A DNA stretch of 42,500 bases from Actinidia chinensis (lineage: Eukaryota > Streptophyta > Magnoliopsida > Ericales > Actinidiaceae): NCBI GenBank assembly GCA_009663005.1, contig CM018901.1, positions 11,108,536 through 11,151,035 of the forward strand, in the 5' to 3' direction. A program made the translations under genes and the position numbers. Below the pieces are notes generated by a model, which did not search any database, had not been told where the DNA came from, and worked only from the letters and a program-made list of their open reading frames with translations. Positions 31,237 through 41,747 of this stretch are shown here, in pieces; position 1 is the first letter of the stretch; each line of letters opens with the position of its first letter.

Positions 31237-32110
31237 GGATTTCCCCTCAAATCTCACCTACAACAAAAGGACTCAAGTCAGTAACATTGAAAGTAGCACC
31301 TAACATTGTACTCATTGGTAACTCAAGTGTGTAAGATTATAATTGATCGTATCGGAGCACTTTGAAATGGGGGGGGGGCGGGGGGAACCATCTCCTGGGG
31401 GGGGCAGCAGCAACTTAGAAGTTTTGTACTAGAAAACCTTTCTTGTCTCATGTGTACCACACCCAATCACAGGCTCAAAAAACCAGCTGGGGACATTCCC
31501 TTTGTTGGCTTGCTGATATAGTGCTCGGTTCTCCTCTCTATATGAGTCGTTTGCCCTCTCATGGAGTTGCTCACAAAGTCGGCCTTATTTCGTACATCTA
31601 AATTTACATGCTCAGAAAAACAGGTACTAAAAGGTGATAAAATCCAAAGGAGTTAAAGGAACTTAAAATCAAAAGTGTGTGGAGACACAATTAAATGGGT
31701 GTATGAGAACTGTGTTAGCCGGATAGACATGTAACACAAGATTATTAAGCAAACTCAAACCATGTGGTAAACAATCCTCCAAGTCTTAATGTCTTACTAA
31801 TGACAGCCAGTTTCTAACAAAGTGGATAAAGGCATATGACTACTTTCTCAGTCTGTCATCAGTTTGAGGATGACAAGTAGTAGAGAACAATAGTTTTGTT
31901 CCTAATTTATCCCAAAAGGTTTTACAAAAAGAGCCTCAAGATTTTAGCATCCCGATCAGAAACAATGTCTAGACATACCAGTAATCTCACAATCCTCCCT
32001 TAAAGAACAAATCTGTTTTAAATGGAGGCATCGTCTGTATTGTGACAAGGAATTAGAAAATGATGTCATCTTGAAAATCGATCTACAACTACAAAGATGC
32101 TCTCCAGTTT
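31237..32110 (-). pseudogene. integrase relic of element C (second half only)
   Basis: Read leftward, the relic opens with SIFVVVDRFSK (plus 32100-32065), the start of the conserved core strand. It continues through a degraded DASHVADLFF-like block, a [19 protein letters not shown] block in mixed frames (about 31890-31850), and a LKTWEDCLPH-like block (about 31785). The C-terminal domain has EKNRALYQQANKGN-like residues, then RGDG near 31395, broken by G-runs, and ATFNVTDLSPFVVGE (about 31300-31256). The zinc-binding N-terminal domain is absent. Frames shift often. Confidence 0.8.
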
Positions 32111-32129
32111 TGTACTTCTTCTTCCCTTT

Positions 32130-33320
32130 AAACATTGCAAGCGTAAGCTCGTGCGGCAACCGTAAACAAAGCATTCGCCAGAATTTGCACCAAACACTCC
32201 TCACTCCCAGAGTATCCTCCCAAAGGGTGGCATCTCATCACAATCAGGATCTCATCCTCAGATTCAAAAATTCACCATTCGACCGGATCACCATAAACTT
32301 GCGTGTTTGGACCATTGGCTAGTAGTGTCTTCTTCCCTGACATTTGACTAGCATAAGTAATCTCACTTAGAATGAGTCGAAGATAGGGCGGGTTGACTGA
32401 GAAGCGGTGTTGGTCGGGTGGCATTTTTGGGACTCGAATTTAGCCTTTAGAAGTGGAAGAGTTTTCTTCTTTTTTGGGGTTTAATTCGACATCCAAGGTG
32501 CTGAACTAAAAGTTTTTGTGGGTTGATGTGACTGTTTTGGCCGTGTACCACCCTTCTGAAGTTTGCCTCTACACATTGATTGCCTATTGCACTAAATCTT
32601 CTTCCACATAATGGTTATCGCGATCGTGTTAGCATCTCTCTTTTAAACATTCAAAAATTCTAGCCATTGTCATCTCCCGGTCATCCTCCATATTGGCGTT
32701 CTAATTATAGCCATCTCCATCCTTTATAATACAGTCAACGCCCCGGTTACTTAATAGAGGCTTGAGCTTTACGTAGAGAGATCCCGCTAGTAGTGACGTT
32801 GTACAAATCGCGTTTCATGACTCTCTTCATCTCATCCAAGTTCAATAGGCTGTTCTCCATGTAGCCTCCTATGATGCCAAAATTGATCCCACCACACAAT
32901 AGCATAATTAGTAAATTCGATTGCGGCAAGCTTTACCTTCTTTAGTTCTGAGTAATTGTGACAAGCGAAAATCAACTCCATCTTCTTTTCCCACTCGAGG
33001 TATGCTTCGGGGATCACTTTTCCTTGAAAGTAGGAATCTTCATCTTGATATTCCCTAGGTTGTGATCAAACCCGTTTTAGCCTCCTCTATCTCTGCCATA
33101 TCTCCTATGGCTGACCCACTGACATCCTATCTATCTCATCCTCTACACTGTCCCCTTCAAACTCATCCAAATCTTCCAATTCTCTTGGTGCATCTACCAC
33201 CTCCCTTATGGACATTTGGAGCAAGTGGTGGCTGCCCCCGTTGGGTTCCCTCTTCTATCCTATCCAACCCTCTCGTGTATATACTCTAACTCCTCTCATC
33301 ATTCGTCTCATCTCATCTCA
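32130..33320 (-). pseudogene. gag relic of element C
   Basis: Near 33130-33090 the minus strand encodes SGSAIGDMAEIEEAK. At 33023-32943 it reads PEAYLEWEKKMELIFAC, followed by HNYSELKKVKLAAIEFTNYA (to about 32910), the conserved capsid helices of plant Ty3/gypsy gag. GEQPIELG, VMKRD and RDLYN follow near 32850-32790, then MEMAIIRT near 32700. The nucleocapsid zinc knuckle was not found, but the acidic linker after it (IFESEDEI and MPPLEDTLG-like, about 32270-32200) is present. Stops and shifts are frequent after 32780. The upstream part to about 33320 reads like the usual gag N-terminus. Confidence 0.8.
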
Positions 33321-33692
33321 TTAATGCTTGCGTTGTAGAGATTCAGACAGCTTGTAGTGGAATTCTTCTTTGTGCTTTCTCTTGATTTCGAGATATGATT
33401 GAGATCTTGGCAAAACAAGATTAGAATAATATGGGAAAGACCTCACTACACTCCCTTATGTGTTTTACTCGAAGGATGATACACCGATTTCTGATCGTGT
33501 TCGCTCAATAATTTTCGATTTACCCTCTATATTCTTCCACCACTTTGCCTTTCCAATCGTATTCTTCTTTAGTCCTTTCAAAGGCTAAACCACGAACTAA
33601 CAAAAAGGATTCAAGTAGCAAATTCAAGACAAGAACAAACCAAACGAATTAGATCTCCTTTAAGGCAATCATTCTTCGACTTTTTTTTTTTT

Positions 33693-34040
33693 GACTCTAC
33701 GTGATGCAAACGAATTCAAAGAGTTAATCCAATACAAGAACCCAATAAACGAAACCGAAACTTAATCAAGAACGAAGATAGATAAGGGAGCAATCTAACC
33801 AATTTTTTTTACTCTAACTTGATGTGCTTCGGAATTCAAAAGAAAAACCCAAACAAAAACCAACGCAAACTCAATCAAGAACGAAGATAAAGGAGAGCAA
33901 TCTAACCAATTTTTTTTACTCTAACTTGATGCAGTTGAATTCAAAGAACAACCCAAAACGAGGAACCCAACAAATTGAATGAAATCTCAATCAAGAATGA
34001 AGATAAAGGGAGCAATCTAACAATTTTTTTTTTGAATCTG
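33693..34040. repeat. ~113-bp tandem repeat in the leader of element C
   Basis: Three consecutive units begin at about 33693, 33811 and 33918, with a partial fourth at 34034 and a very diverged one before 33693. Each has ACTCTAACTTGATG, GAATTCAAA, AACCCAA, TCAATCAAGAACGAAGATAA and GGGAGCAATCTAACCAATTTT. Spacing is 107-118 bases. They lie between the primer binding site and gag, a place where plant gypsy elements often carry tandem repeats. Confidence 0.88.
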
Positions 34041-34129
34041 CACCTTAAGGACTCGATTTGTAAGAAAAAATCAAAAAGATTTGGGCCTGCCAAGCAAGAA
34101 AAAAAAATGACATAAGGAAAACGTAGGGA

Positions 34130-34137
34130 TGATACCA
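34130..34137 (-). promoter_or_regulatory. primer binding site of element C
   Basis: The minus strand reads TGGTATCA, three bases inside the LTR end (CGTATCA). It fits the initiator Met tRNA 3' end for eight bases and then diverges. Confidence 0.65.
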
Positions 34138-34140
34138 AAC

Positions 34141-34918
34141 TGATACGAACCACGCCAACAACTGACGAACCCGACACCAAATATGAAAATAAACCCAAAC
34201 TCTTTCAAGTGATGGAAACCGCGACCCGTGCTTAGACCAAAGCAAAAACCTTGGTATGATGAAGAGCACAAACGGGAATGGATGATCGTTTGATAAGTCA
34301 GGTTTGAATGCCACAAGATTCCTTGATACGTTCAGATTAGTTCCTTGAAGACTCCAAGTAAGATCATTAAACGAAATCTCTCTATGTTTTTATTGATTTT
34401 TCGAAATTGATAGTTCAGCATTTTTAGAGGCCTTACAAAGATAAAAATTCTAATCTATCTTATCTCTAATCTTATCCTAATAAAAACTAAGCAAATTCAA
34501 GTTTCCCCTGGAGATAAGTCAAATCTGATCTTATCTCCATCTAATCTACTCTTAATCAAATCTATCTAAGAATAGAAATTAAAATCCTATCTGAATTTCA
34601 ATAACTTAATCTTGAATCTTGAATTCTTGGGACTGTTAAACACACCTGACTTGATCTTTCTAGTAAACACACCCACATCAGATTGTAATCCCCCTTGCAC
34701 CTGATAGCGGAGTTGGTTCCTCCCGGAGTAAATTTGAGTAGTTTAAAACCAGCCTTGTTCACCCTCAGTAGTGAAACATAGACTTTCTGTTGTTGTAGAA
34801 ATCTCAGGACATAAAGTATTAGCTCTTGCTGTGAATCTCTTAGCTCGAGCTTCGTCCCGGACCAAATTGGAGCTTGTTGGAATCGGAACATGAGCTTGAT
34901 AGCCTTGATGTTTCATCA
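34141..34918 (-). repeat. 5' LTR of element C
   Basis: 778 bases from TGATACGAACCACGCC to TTTCATCA; collinear with 30406-31220. It is followed by the target duplication TTTTC (34919-34923). Confidence 0.93.
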
Positions 34919-34923
34919 TTTTC

Positions 34924-35432
34924 TCTAATGAGCTATTAACAGATAAATTAAAGTATATCCTAAAGTGTTCCAATTATGACAACATTTTAACAAGGAAGAG
35001 ATACGGGACAGATAGAGAAAGAGAGAGAGAAACACGAAATAGAGGGAAAGTGTTGACCTTCAATAATTGAGGTGGAAAATGATTAGGTGTATCCAATATT
35101 TATTAAATCTTAATTTGAAAAACCCATGTGACCACTAACTCACAAAAATTCATTAACTCACAAAATTGGATCCTATTTTTATTATTTTTTATCAATACGC
35201 ACAAATTAACATTACAATGGAAGTGCTATTAAACTAGTTCAAGGCTGTGGTCTTAAGGACAGCTTGTCGCAGGTTTCAATTTGATTGCTTCGAGTGGTTT
35301 ATGATAGATTATATAGCGTACTAGTAATTGTTCTTGCTCACAATTATTACGAAAAAAATAAATCACTCTTGGTGACTTCATTAGAATTTTAAACATAAAA
35401 AACAGAAGATATGAAAGTCAGATGAGAAGATA
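34924..35432. other. no gene recognised
   Basis: AT-rich spacer between C and the Helitrons, with a GAGAGA run near 35020. Nothing coding is seen. It ends in A, as expected at a Helitron target. Confidence 0.6.
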
Positions 35433-38400
35433 TCATATTATAATCGAGGACTTAGTTTGAATCCAAAAATCACTCCGCTTATCCGGCCATGAATCAATTT
35501 AAGTTGATCCTACGGCTCAGATTTCATCTAAAATTATTTTTTTTCCTGCCCCAAAAACATCACATCCTTATCTAATGGCTGAGATTGATTCATTTAAGCA
35601 TACGGTCAAGAGTGAAGCTCTCCTCCCAGCCACTCTCTCCCACCCACACGCCATGCTCTCACACGCCAACCTTGTCTCTCTGTCCACTCTCTCACCCGGT
35701 CAAGAATGAGGCTCCAAGCCACCAGCTCTCAAATCACAGCTGAGGGTAGTTGCCCCTCGCTAACTCCTCAGACCTTACATGTCTTCTTTATCCCCCTCTC
35801 TCTCTTCTCTGCCCTCTATCTCTCTTAAACCATGAGCCCACAGTGAACCCACCCAGCATCGGCCATTTTTTGCGGCCTCCGTGACTCGGTTGAGTTTAGG
35901 GTTTTAGTATAGATTCTAGTTTTATCGATTCTGATAGTTGTTTGCACAATTCTTGTGGTCTTTTGTGGTATGTTGATGTCATTCACTTTGTGGAATTTCT
36001 TTCGATTTGTTGCTCAGGATAGTGTCTTTAGGAGACTCGTGCCGATTCGATGCCGTCGGTGCAAAAGACAGGCTCCACTGCGTGATGCTGGAGGTGGTAA
36101 TAAATTTTGGTTGTCACTGAGGTTTTTTTGTGTGTGTTGTGTGTGCATACTTTGGTCTTTGGGGCTTAGGCTTGTTGTTTGATGATTTATGTGTGTAGAG
36201 ATATGGGAAAGATAGGTGTATGATGCAACTGGCCAAATGTCTTACGGGTATAAACCAACGGACTTGAGAAGTCGAGATGGTTTCCTGCTTTGGGATGGAG
36301 TTGGAGGCGGGGAGTGTTCTGGTATGTACGAATTGGAGAAATGGGTTTAATTTTGTGTTTATGGCTTAAATTTGTGGGTTTAAGGTTAAATTTCTGGCAT
36401 TTTCTCAAAATCTAATTTTAAATTCTTCCATCTGAAAACATCGTTTAAATTGTGCGTTTATGGTTAAATATAGTGCTTATTTTTGATGGGTTGGGTTAAT
36501 TTTTGTCATTGAAGATAGGTTTTGGTTCTGCTATTGTGACCCACCCATTTCATATTACATTATTTTTTTGGTTTGAATAGATTTTTGTTTTCATTTTTTG
36601 GGTTTATTAATGAGGGTACCAAAATAATGCGTTAGTGAACTCTTACTATGGCGGTGAGGCCTAAAAGAGAATGCCGTTGTTTGATGATATGTTTTGGTGT
36701 TTGTGTAGAGTGCGAAAAAAGTTGAAAAGTTTTGTGCGAAGTCAATGCCATTCGGCTCTCATGAAGCACAACCAAAAGCAGGTATTCTTGAAATGCAATA
36801 GTGTTAGTTGATTTGGCTTTGGATATCTGAAATTGCAATTAGTAGGCTAATTCCTTGGATTTTGTTCATAGTTAGTTTGAAAGAGAATTATATATCTGAA
36901 AGTATTTTTTTGGTTAATATATGATTTTTTTGTTGGGAAGTTGAGTGTCATTTGCCACACTTTAGCCATTACCACTGAGATATAAATGTATATATCAAGC
37001 ATTATTGGGGCCTTTAATTAGCCTTCAAGTTGCTTGACACACAGATCCTCAATCTGTTTCAATTTTTATTTTTTATTTCTATGTCTATTTTCAGTTTAAG
37101 TTTTATGTATGTTCTCTGTTTTTTTCTATTTCTGCTCTATTTCTGTTTTCACTATAGTGTTCGGAGATACTTCCCTTCATTTTCCATTGGACAGTTTGCG
37201 TTGATTCTCATTTCACATATATATCAAGGTGTAATATCCCCACCAAATTAATTTGCAAGTTCAGTATTTATTAGTAGTTTATCTCTATGCTTTGGTTCAT
37301 GCCATCAGTTTATATGTTCTGTTTCCATTTTTCAGGAGTAGTCGTGTCTTTGGAGTGATGTGTACTCCTCATTTCAGTAACTAACTGATAGTCACGTTTC
37401 AGGTATCTACTATTTCAGAAAGCCATGTCCAAAATATATAGTGATTTTTCAAAAGCCCTCCACTTCTGACATAAAAAGGATATAATGATGATGATGTCTT
37501 TATCAAAAAGGAATTGTTGCAAAGGAAAAAGGTGTGATGTAATTGAGGTCAGGTTGCTAAACTAGGAAAATACATTTTTTTATGTATGATAGTTGCTAAA
37601 TCTATTTGGGTTCTGTGAAGCTCCTGCAAAAACTCCCTATATATTATATGCATTATTGATATATATATATATACGGTTTGTTAGTAGGAATGAATTTGAA
37701 ATTATTTTAAGATTTGTCTTTGAAGCCTTCCTGCAGGTTTTGTTTTGTTCTTTTAAAAAATTTGAGTTTTTTTTAAAAATTGGTATAAGTTTGTTCGGGT
37801 TCAGATTGTGCCCTAATAATGGAGTATAATTTATTTTAATTTTGGGTGGAGAATTGATAGGTCAATTTTTAACTCATTTGCTGAGGCTTTTGGTTTTTCT
37901 AGGTTGATTCAGTGTTGTTGGGATAATTATTGATTTCTATTTTGCTGCAACTGTATATTATTTGTGAAGGGACAATCAAATGGGCCTTGATTTGCTGGTA
38001 TTGTTGTAGTTTGTTGATAGTTGTATTAATGATGGGATTTTTTTAAACTCGGTGCCGACGGAGGACAAGAACAGAACCGTACCGATTTGCTGTTCTGGCC
38101 GCTAAAGGTTCAGTTCCCGTTTCCTTTAACTCCACTAATTCTTTCTTTTATTTTGATAAGTATTGGATTCCAAATACACGCGCTTTTGTATTTTTGTGCC
38201 GTTTGGTTGCTGAGAAAAAAAAAAAATTTAGTGATAGAAATGAAATTAGAAATTTGACTTAGATATCTTTTTATCACGGGCCCTATAAAAAACTGATAAA
38301 AAGTATACGTAGTTTAGAACCGATTATTGGTTGTCTAGGGGGGTTAGATTTAGATTGGGGAAACCTTGACATTAAATACATTATGCAGAGGCTGTCCTAA

Positions 38401-39622
38401 GGCTCAAGTTAGTACTTAATAGGTTAATTTTTAACTGTTAACCAGTGACCCCCTATTTTAATTTTTGAGGAGTACCATTACTGTATCTGCCTCTTCTGGA
38501 GATGAAGATTCCATTTGATCATATATTTTGGTGCCCCAGATGGGGATAGTGATCGATATGGATTTCTATGGATGGGCATTTGTTAGATGTGGTTTTGATC
38601 GTGTATTACTTGATTTTAGGTTTACTAATACATATAATATGCCTCGGCGAAGGCAATGTATATTTTTTTTTGAACTGATAGAAATTGTTGTGTGGTGAGC
38701 TTGATACAAAACTGTCTCGTGTGCGCAGGCTGTGGATGTACTTCAGACCTGGGTTTCAAACTTTTCATTTTTTATTCTTCAGGTTTCTCAAAGATCATAT
38801 ATTCATGATTAATGTGCCTACTGCGATCATGCCATATCTATAACAAAGGCTGAAGATTGTACTTATTATATTTTGTGTTCCTTTTCACTGAAAATTTATA
38901 AAACTGCTTTCAACAGATATCATGAGACCTATAAAAATTGAAAGATGGGGTTAGTTCTGGTATCCATCATGTGTTCCTTCTTAAAAAATGTTATGCTCTC
39001 TCTCTGGTGGGGGGGGGGGGGGTGAGTCAACTCCTAAATCTTCAGACCATAGCGCTTAACCTCATTTAGGGGATCGGGCTGGGAAATGATCCGGGGGGGG
39101 GTGGGGGAACTCGGATGGGAGGGTTGGGGTGGGTAGTGTGATTTATATTATAGATCTTGGATTATTTGATTTAATTAAGCTACATTATGATTTTGGGATT
39201 ATTGGAGGTTTTTTGTCACGGATTGTGTTTATGGCGATTTAGAGTTTGAGGAGGGGAGTATATAGTTAGGATTACATAATTTCAATGTTGGTTGTTGGTT
39301 CTTCTTTTTATTTAATCAAGTGTTTTCTCTTTATTTTTGTGAATTTGAGAGATTGAGATTTAGGTATTGTAGGATTTTTTTTTGTAGTTTCAATGCCAGT
39401 AGTGGTTACTGTGGTTAAGAAGTATTAATTTTGGATTTTTTCAAAACTTTTTTTATGTACATTATTTGTAATTTAGGGACTCGAAAAAGGGACTGCTGAT
39501 CAATAAGAAGTGGTTGGTTACTTGTTCAAAATTCTTATTCTTGATTCTTTATAGAGTGCAAATATAAGTATGTTATGAGTTTTTTTTTTGCGTAGTGCCT
39601 GTGGGCAACGGGGCCATACTAG
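35433..39622 (+). mobile_element. Helitron H1, non-autonomous
   Basis: The 3' end is GCCTGTGGGCAACGGGGC (an imperfect hairpin, 39597-39614) followed by CTAG at 39619-39622. The proposed 5' end is TCATATTATAATC at 35433. It lies between A and the element as expected and aligns with the 5' end of H2: both run through ...TTGAATCCAAAATCA..., GATCC.A(C)GGCTCAGATTT and TCAAATTATTTTTT. No Rep/helicase protein is present. The 5' boundary is inferred from this alignment. Confidence 0.65.
36050..38800 (+). pseudogene. possible captured gene fragments with introns in H1
   Basis: Several short open blocks are bounded by splice-like sites. 36050-36092 reads MPSVQKTGSTA and precedes a possible donor (GGTGGTAATA). 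36213-36320 reads YDATGQMSYGYKPTDLRS then GFLLWDGVGGGECSG and ends in a GTATGT donor. 36709-36780 (after a TTGTGTAG acceptor) reads SAKKVEKFCAKSMPFGSHEA and ends at a CAGGTATTC donor. 38730-38755 (after a GTGCGCAG acceptor) reads AVDVLQTWVSN. The sequence between is T-rich like plant introns, and a leader with GTTTAGGGTTTTAG precedes at 35895. The source gene is not recognised. These may simply be chance frames, as no contiguous protein family was seen. Confidence 0.35.
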
Positions 39623-39843
39623 TCTATATTATAAATCACAATTACGTTGAATTCAAAATCATCTCGCGCTATTCTACGGCTGAAATTAATTGATTGATCC
39701 AAGGCTCAGATTTCCCTCAAATTATTTTTTACCGCCTCAAAAATACAATTTTCACTCTCTCTCCTCCCATAACTTCACTTTCTCTATCCATCATAACTCT
39801 CACTCTCTTTCTTCCCGTCACTTTCACATTCAATCATTTTATA

Positions 39844-39851
<8 letters not shown>

Positions 39852-39874
<23 letters not shown>

Positions 39875-39969
39875 TTACTTTAAATTTCGATTTTAATAAA
39901 ATTTTATAACCCTTTTATTTCTTTGTCTTTTTGAATACCTCTGATTCTTTTTTTTTTATTTTCACTTCT

Positions 39970-40013
<44 letters not shown>

Positions 40014-40386
40014 TTTATTCCCACCTTATTTTTTTATAAAAAAAAAAATTATGAATCAAGATTTTTAATTTTTTTTTTAAATTTCGGTGGGTTGATAGTT
40101 ATTTGTTATTTGTGCATTTGACGGTCTTTTTTTAATATCCAATGATTTTATTTTTTGACTTTCACTTTTGAATTTTTATATAAAAACTATATAATTATTT
40201 TGGAGGAGGATTGATTAGAAGTTATTTCTCATGTAATGTTGAATTTACTACTGTAGGATACGTTAAGAGTTATTATTTTTCTTATGTATTTTTATGATAA
40301 ATCAAACACTAAAAATATTTTATTAATTTTCACAAGAATAGTTTTTTCAAATAACAATATTATAACATCACGCCATCAAATTTTTA

Positions 40387-40420
<34 letters not shown>

Positions 40421-40612
40421 TTATTTTATAAAAAACACAAGGTGGGATTAAAAAAATAAAAATTTTATCATATCTTTTTTATATAACAATTTGAAAGTAA
40501 AAGTAAAAATAAAATAATATAATTAAGGGTATTAAAATAAAAAAATAAAGTGTTTATAAAATTTTTTTCAGAAGTGAAGTAAAAAAAAAAAAAACAGGAA
40601 TCAAGGGGTATT
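39852..40612. repeat. large inverted repeat inside H2
   Basis: Arms 39852-40088 and 40376-40612, 237 bases each, pair in inverted order. Shared blocks include AATACCCCTT, TCACTTCTGAA, ATTATGATAAAATTTT, TTATTCCCACCTT and ATGAATCAAGATTTTTAA. Looser pairing may extend 60 bases further out on both sides. The 287-base spacer is AT-rich and unrecognised. Confidence 0.8.
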
Positions 40613-40882
40613 AAAAACAAAATAAAAGGGTTGAAATGACGAAATTATAGTTGAGAAAGAATGGGGTAAAATAGTCAAAAAAACGTCACATCAAGGGGTT
40701 AGGGGTTGTCAGGGGTAAACAAAATCACTCCTCTATGTTAGTTTTAGATTAGATGTTAGTTTTCTGAGAAAGTAAATAGAAGTTACCATTATTTGTGATA
40801 TTTTTTATTTTTATTTTATTTGTTCTTCTGCATGAAATCTCAATTTTTTAAAATAGATTTTTAGTATGTTATTTTTTCACGC

Positions 40883-40887
<5 letters not shown>

Positions 40888-40903
<16 letters not shown>
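40888..40903 (+). terminator. 3' terminal hairpin of Helitron H2
   Basis: GCCCGTG / CACGGGC forms a 7-bp stem with a 2-base centre, 5 bases before CTAG. In Helitrons this hairpin marks the end of transposition, not of transcription. Confidence 0.85.
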
Positions 40904-40912
<9 letters not shown>

Positions 40913-40913
<1 letters not shown>

Positions 40914-41261
40914 ATTGCTATAAAATAGAGAAAATATTACTAATTTGGAGAAATGAGAAAAAAATGGGTGTTTTAATTTTTTTGTGTGTTGGACCTACTA
41001 AAAAATGATCCAATTGCTAAAAAATAGTACACACCTCTGAGAGTGTTTTGGGGGTGGGGGCCAAATAGGCGATGCCACAACCTATGTAGCTCTACATAGA
41101 TTGGGGAGATAATTTTGACATTCAAAATAAATGTTTCTTATATTATATAATATGTTATGCATAAAAAAAAATTGACCTAATAGTTGGGTATGCGATTCAT
41201 CATATTTCATCTAAGTAAGGTTGGGTAGGTCGAATTGACCTATCCACTTTACATTAGATTA
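40913..41261. other. no gene recognised
   Basis: AT-rich spacer. TTA at 41259-41261 is the left target duplication of the next MITE. Confidence 0.6.
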
Positions 41262-41744
41262 GGGCTGGTTTGGTTCTGAGGATATGGAGGAGATAAATTT
41301 TAGAGGGGGATAAATTTGAGAAGAGAGATAAATTTTGAGGGAGCTAACTTTTAACATTTGTTTGGATACTTTTTAGGAAGAATGTGGTTTTTTTTGGGAA
41401 ATAGGGTGGAGGAGTAAGAAAGAAAAATATATAGGAGAAACAAAATATAAAATATTAGATTTAAAAATATATATTTTATTTTTATATATATTATATAAGA
41501 AAAATTATACATTTTATTCCTTTATATATTTTTTTCTTATCCCCACCCCTTATCCCCCCGGATAACTTTTATGTTAGGGGTCAGGCCACCCCAAAATTAT
41601 CCACTTCATCCACCTACTTCGGAATAAAATTATCCGGGGGCATAAATTATCCTCCCCCATATCTGGTAGCCAAACGACTCAAGGGTAAAAATTATCACGG
41701 GGGAAAAATTATCCCCCGCCTAATCCCCGGTAGCCAACGGCCCC
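41262..41744. mobile_element. MITE with TTA target duplication (Tourist/PIF-Harbinger-like)
   Basis: The left end GGGCTGGTTTGGTTCTGAGG is matched by the reverse complement of the right end, GGGGCCGTTGGCTACCGGGG. Both arms continue with GGATAAATTTT/GGGGGATAATTTTT repeats. TTA is present immediately outside both ends (41259-41261 and 41745-41747). Target TTA and the 483-base size fit Tourist-like MITEs mobilised by PIF/Harbinger transposase. No coding sequence. Multiple GGATAAATTTT-like direct repeats make the arms look low in complexity. Confidence 0.75.
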
Positions 41745-41747
41745 TTA

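Larger units (their letters stand above)
30406..34918 (-). mobile_element. Ty3/gypsy deletion derivative C, minus strand
   Basis: Direct repeats of about 0.8 kb (30406-31220 and 34141-34918) bound a 2.9-kb body. A perfect 5-bp target duplication TTTTC flanks the element. Signs of minus orientation are a primer-binding-site core on the minus strand at the right LTR, a purine tract at the left LTR, and gag then integrase read leftward. Gag ends in the acidic linker and passes directly into the middle of the integrase core. Protease, RT, RNase H and the first part of integrase are thus missing. The gag and integrase sequences are close to R1. The matched target duplication suggests that C moved as a unit, presumably with enzymes from a full-length relative. 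Confidence 0.92.
39623..40912 (+). mobile_element. Helitron H2, non-autonomous, directly abutting H1
   Basis: It starts with TCTATATTATAAATC at 39623, the base after the CTAG of H1. It ends with the perfect hairpin GCCCGTGGGCACGGGC (40888-40903), AATTA and CTAG (40909-40912), followed by T. This is the Helitron 5'-TC...CTRR-3' structure. It carries no Rep/helicase gene. The 3' 40 bases match the 3' end of H1, so H1 and H2 belong to one family. Confidence 0.85.
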
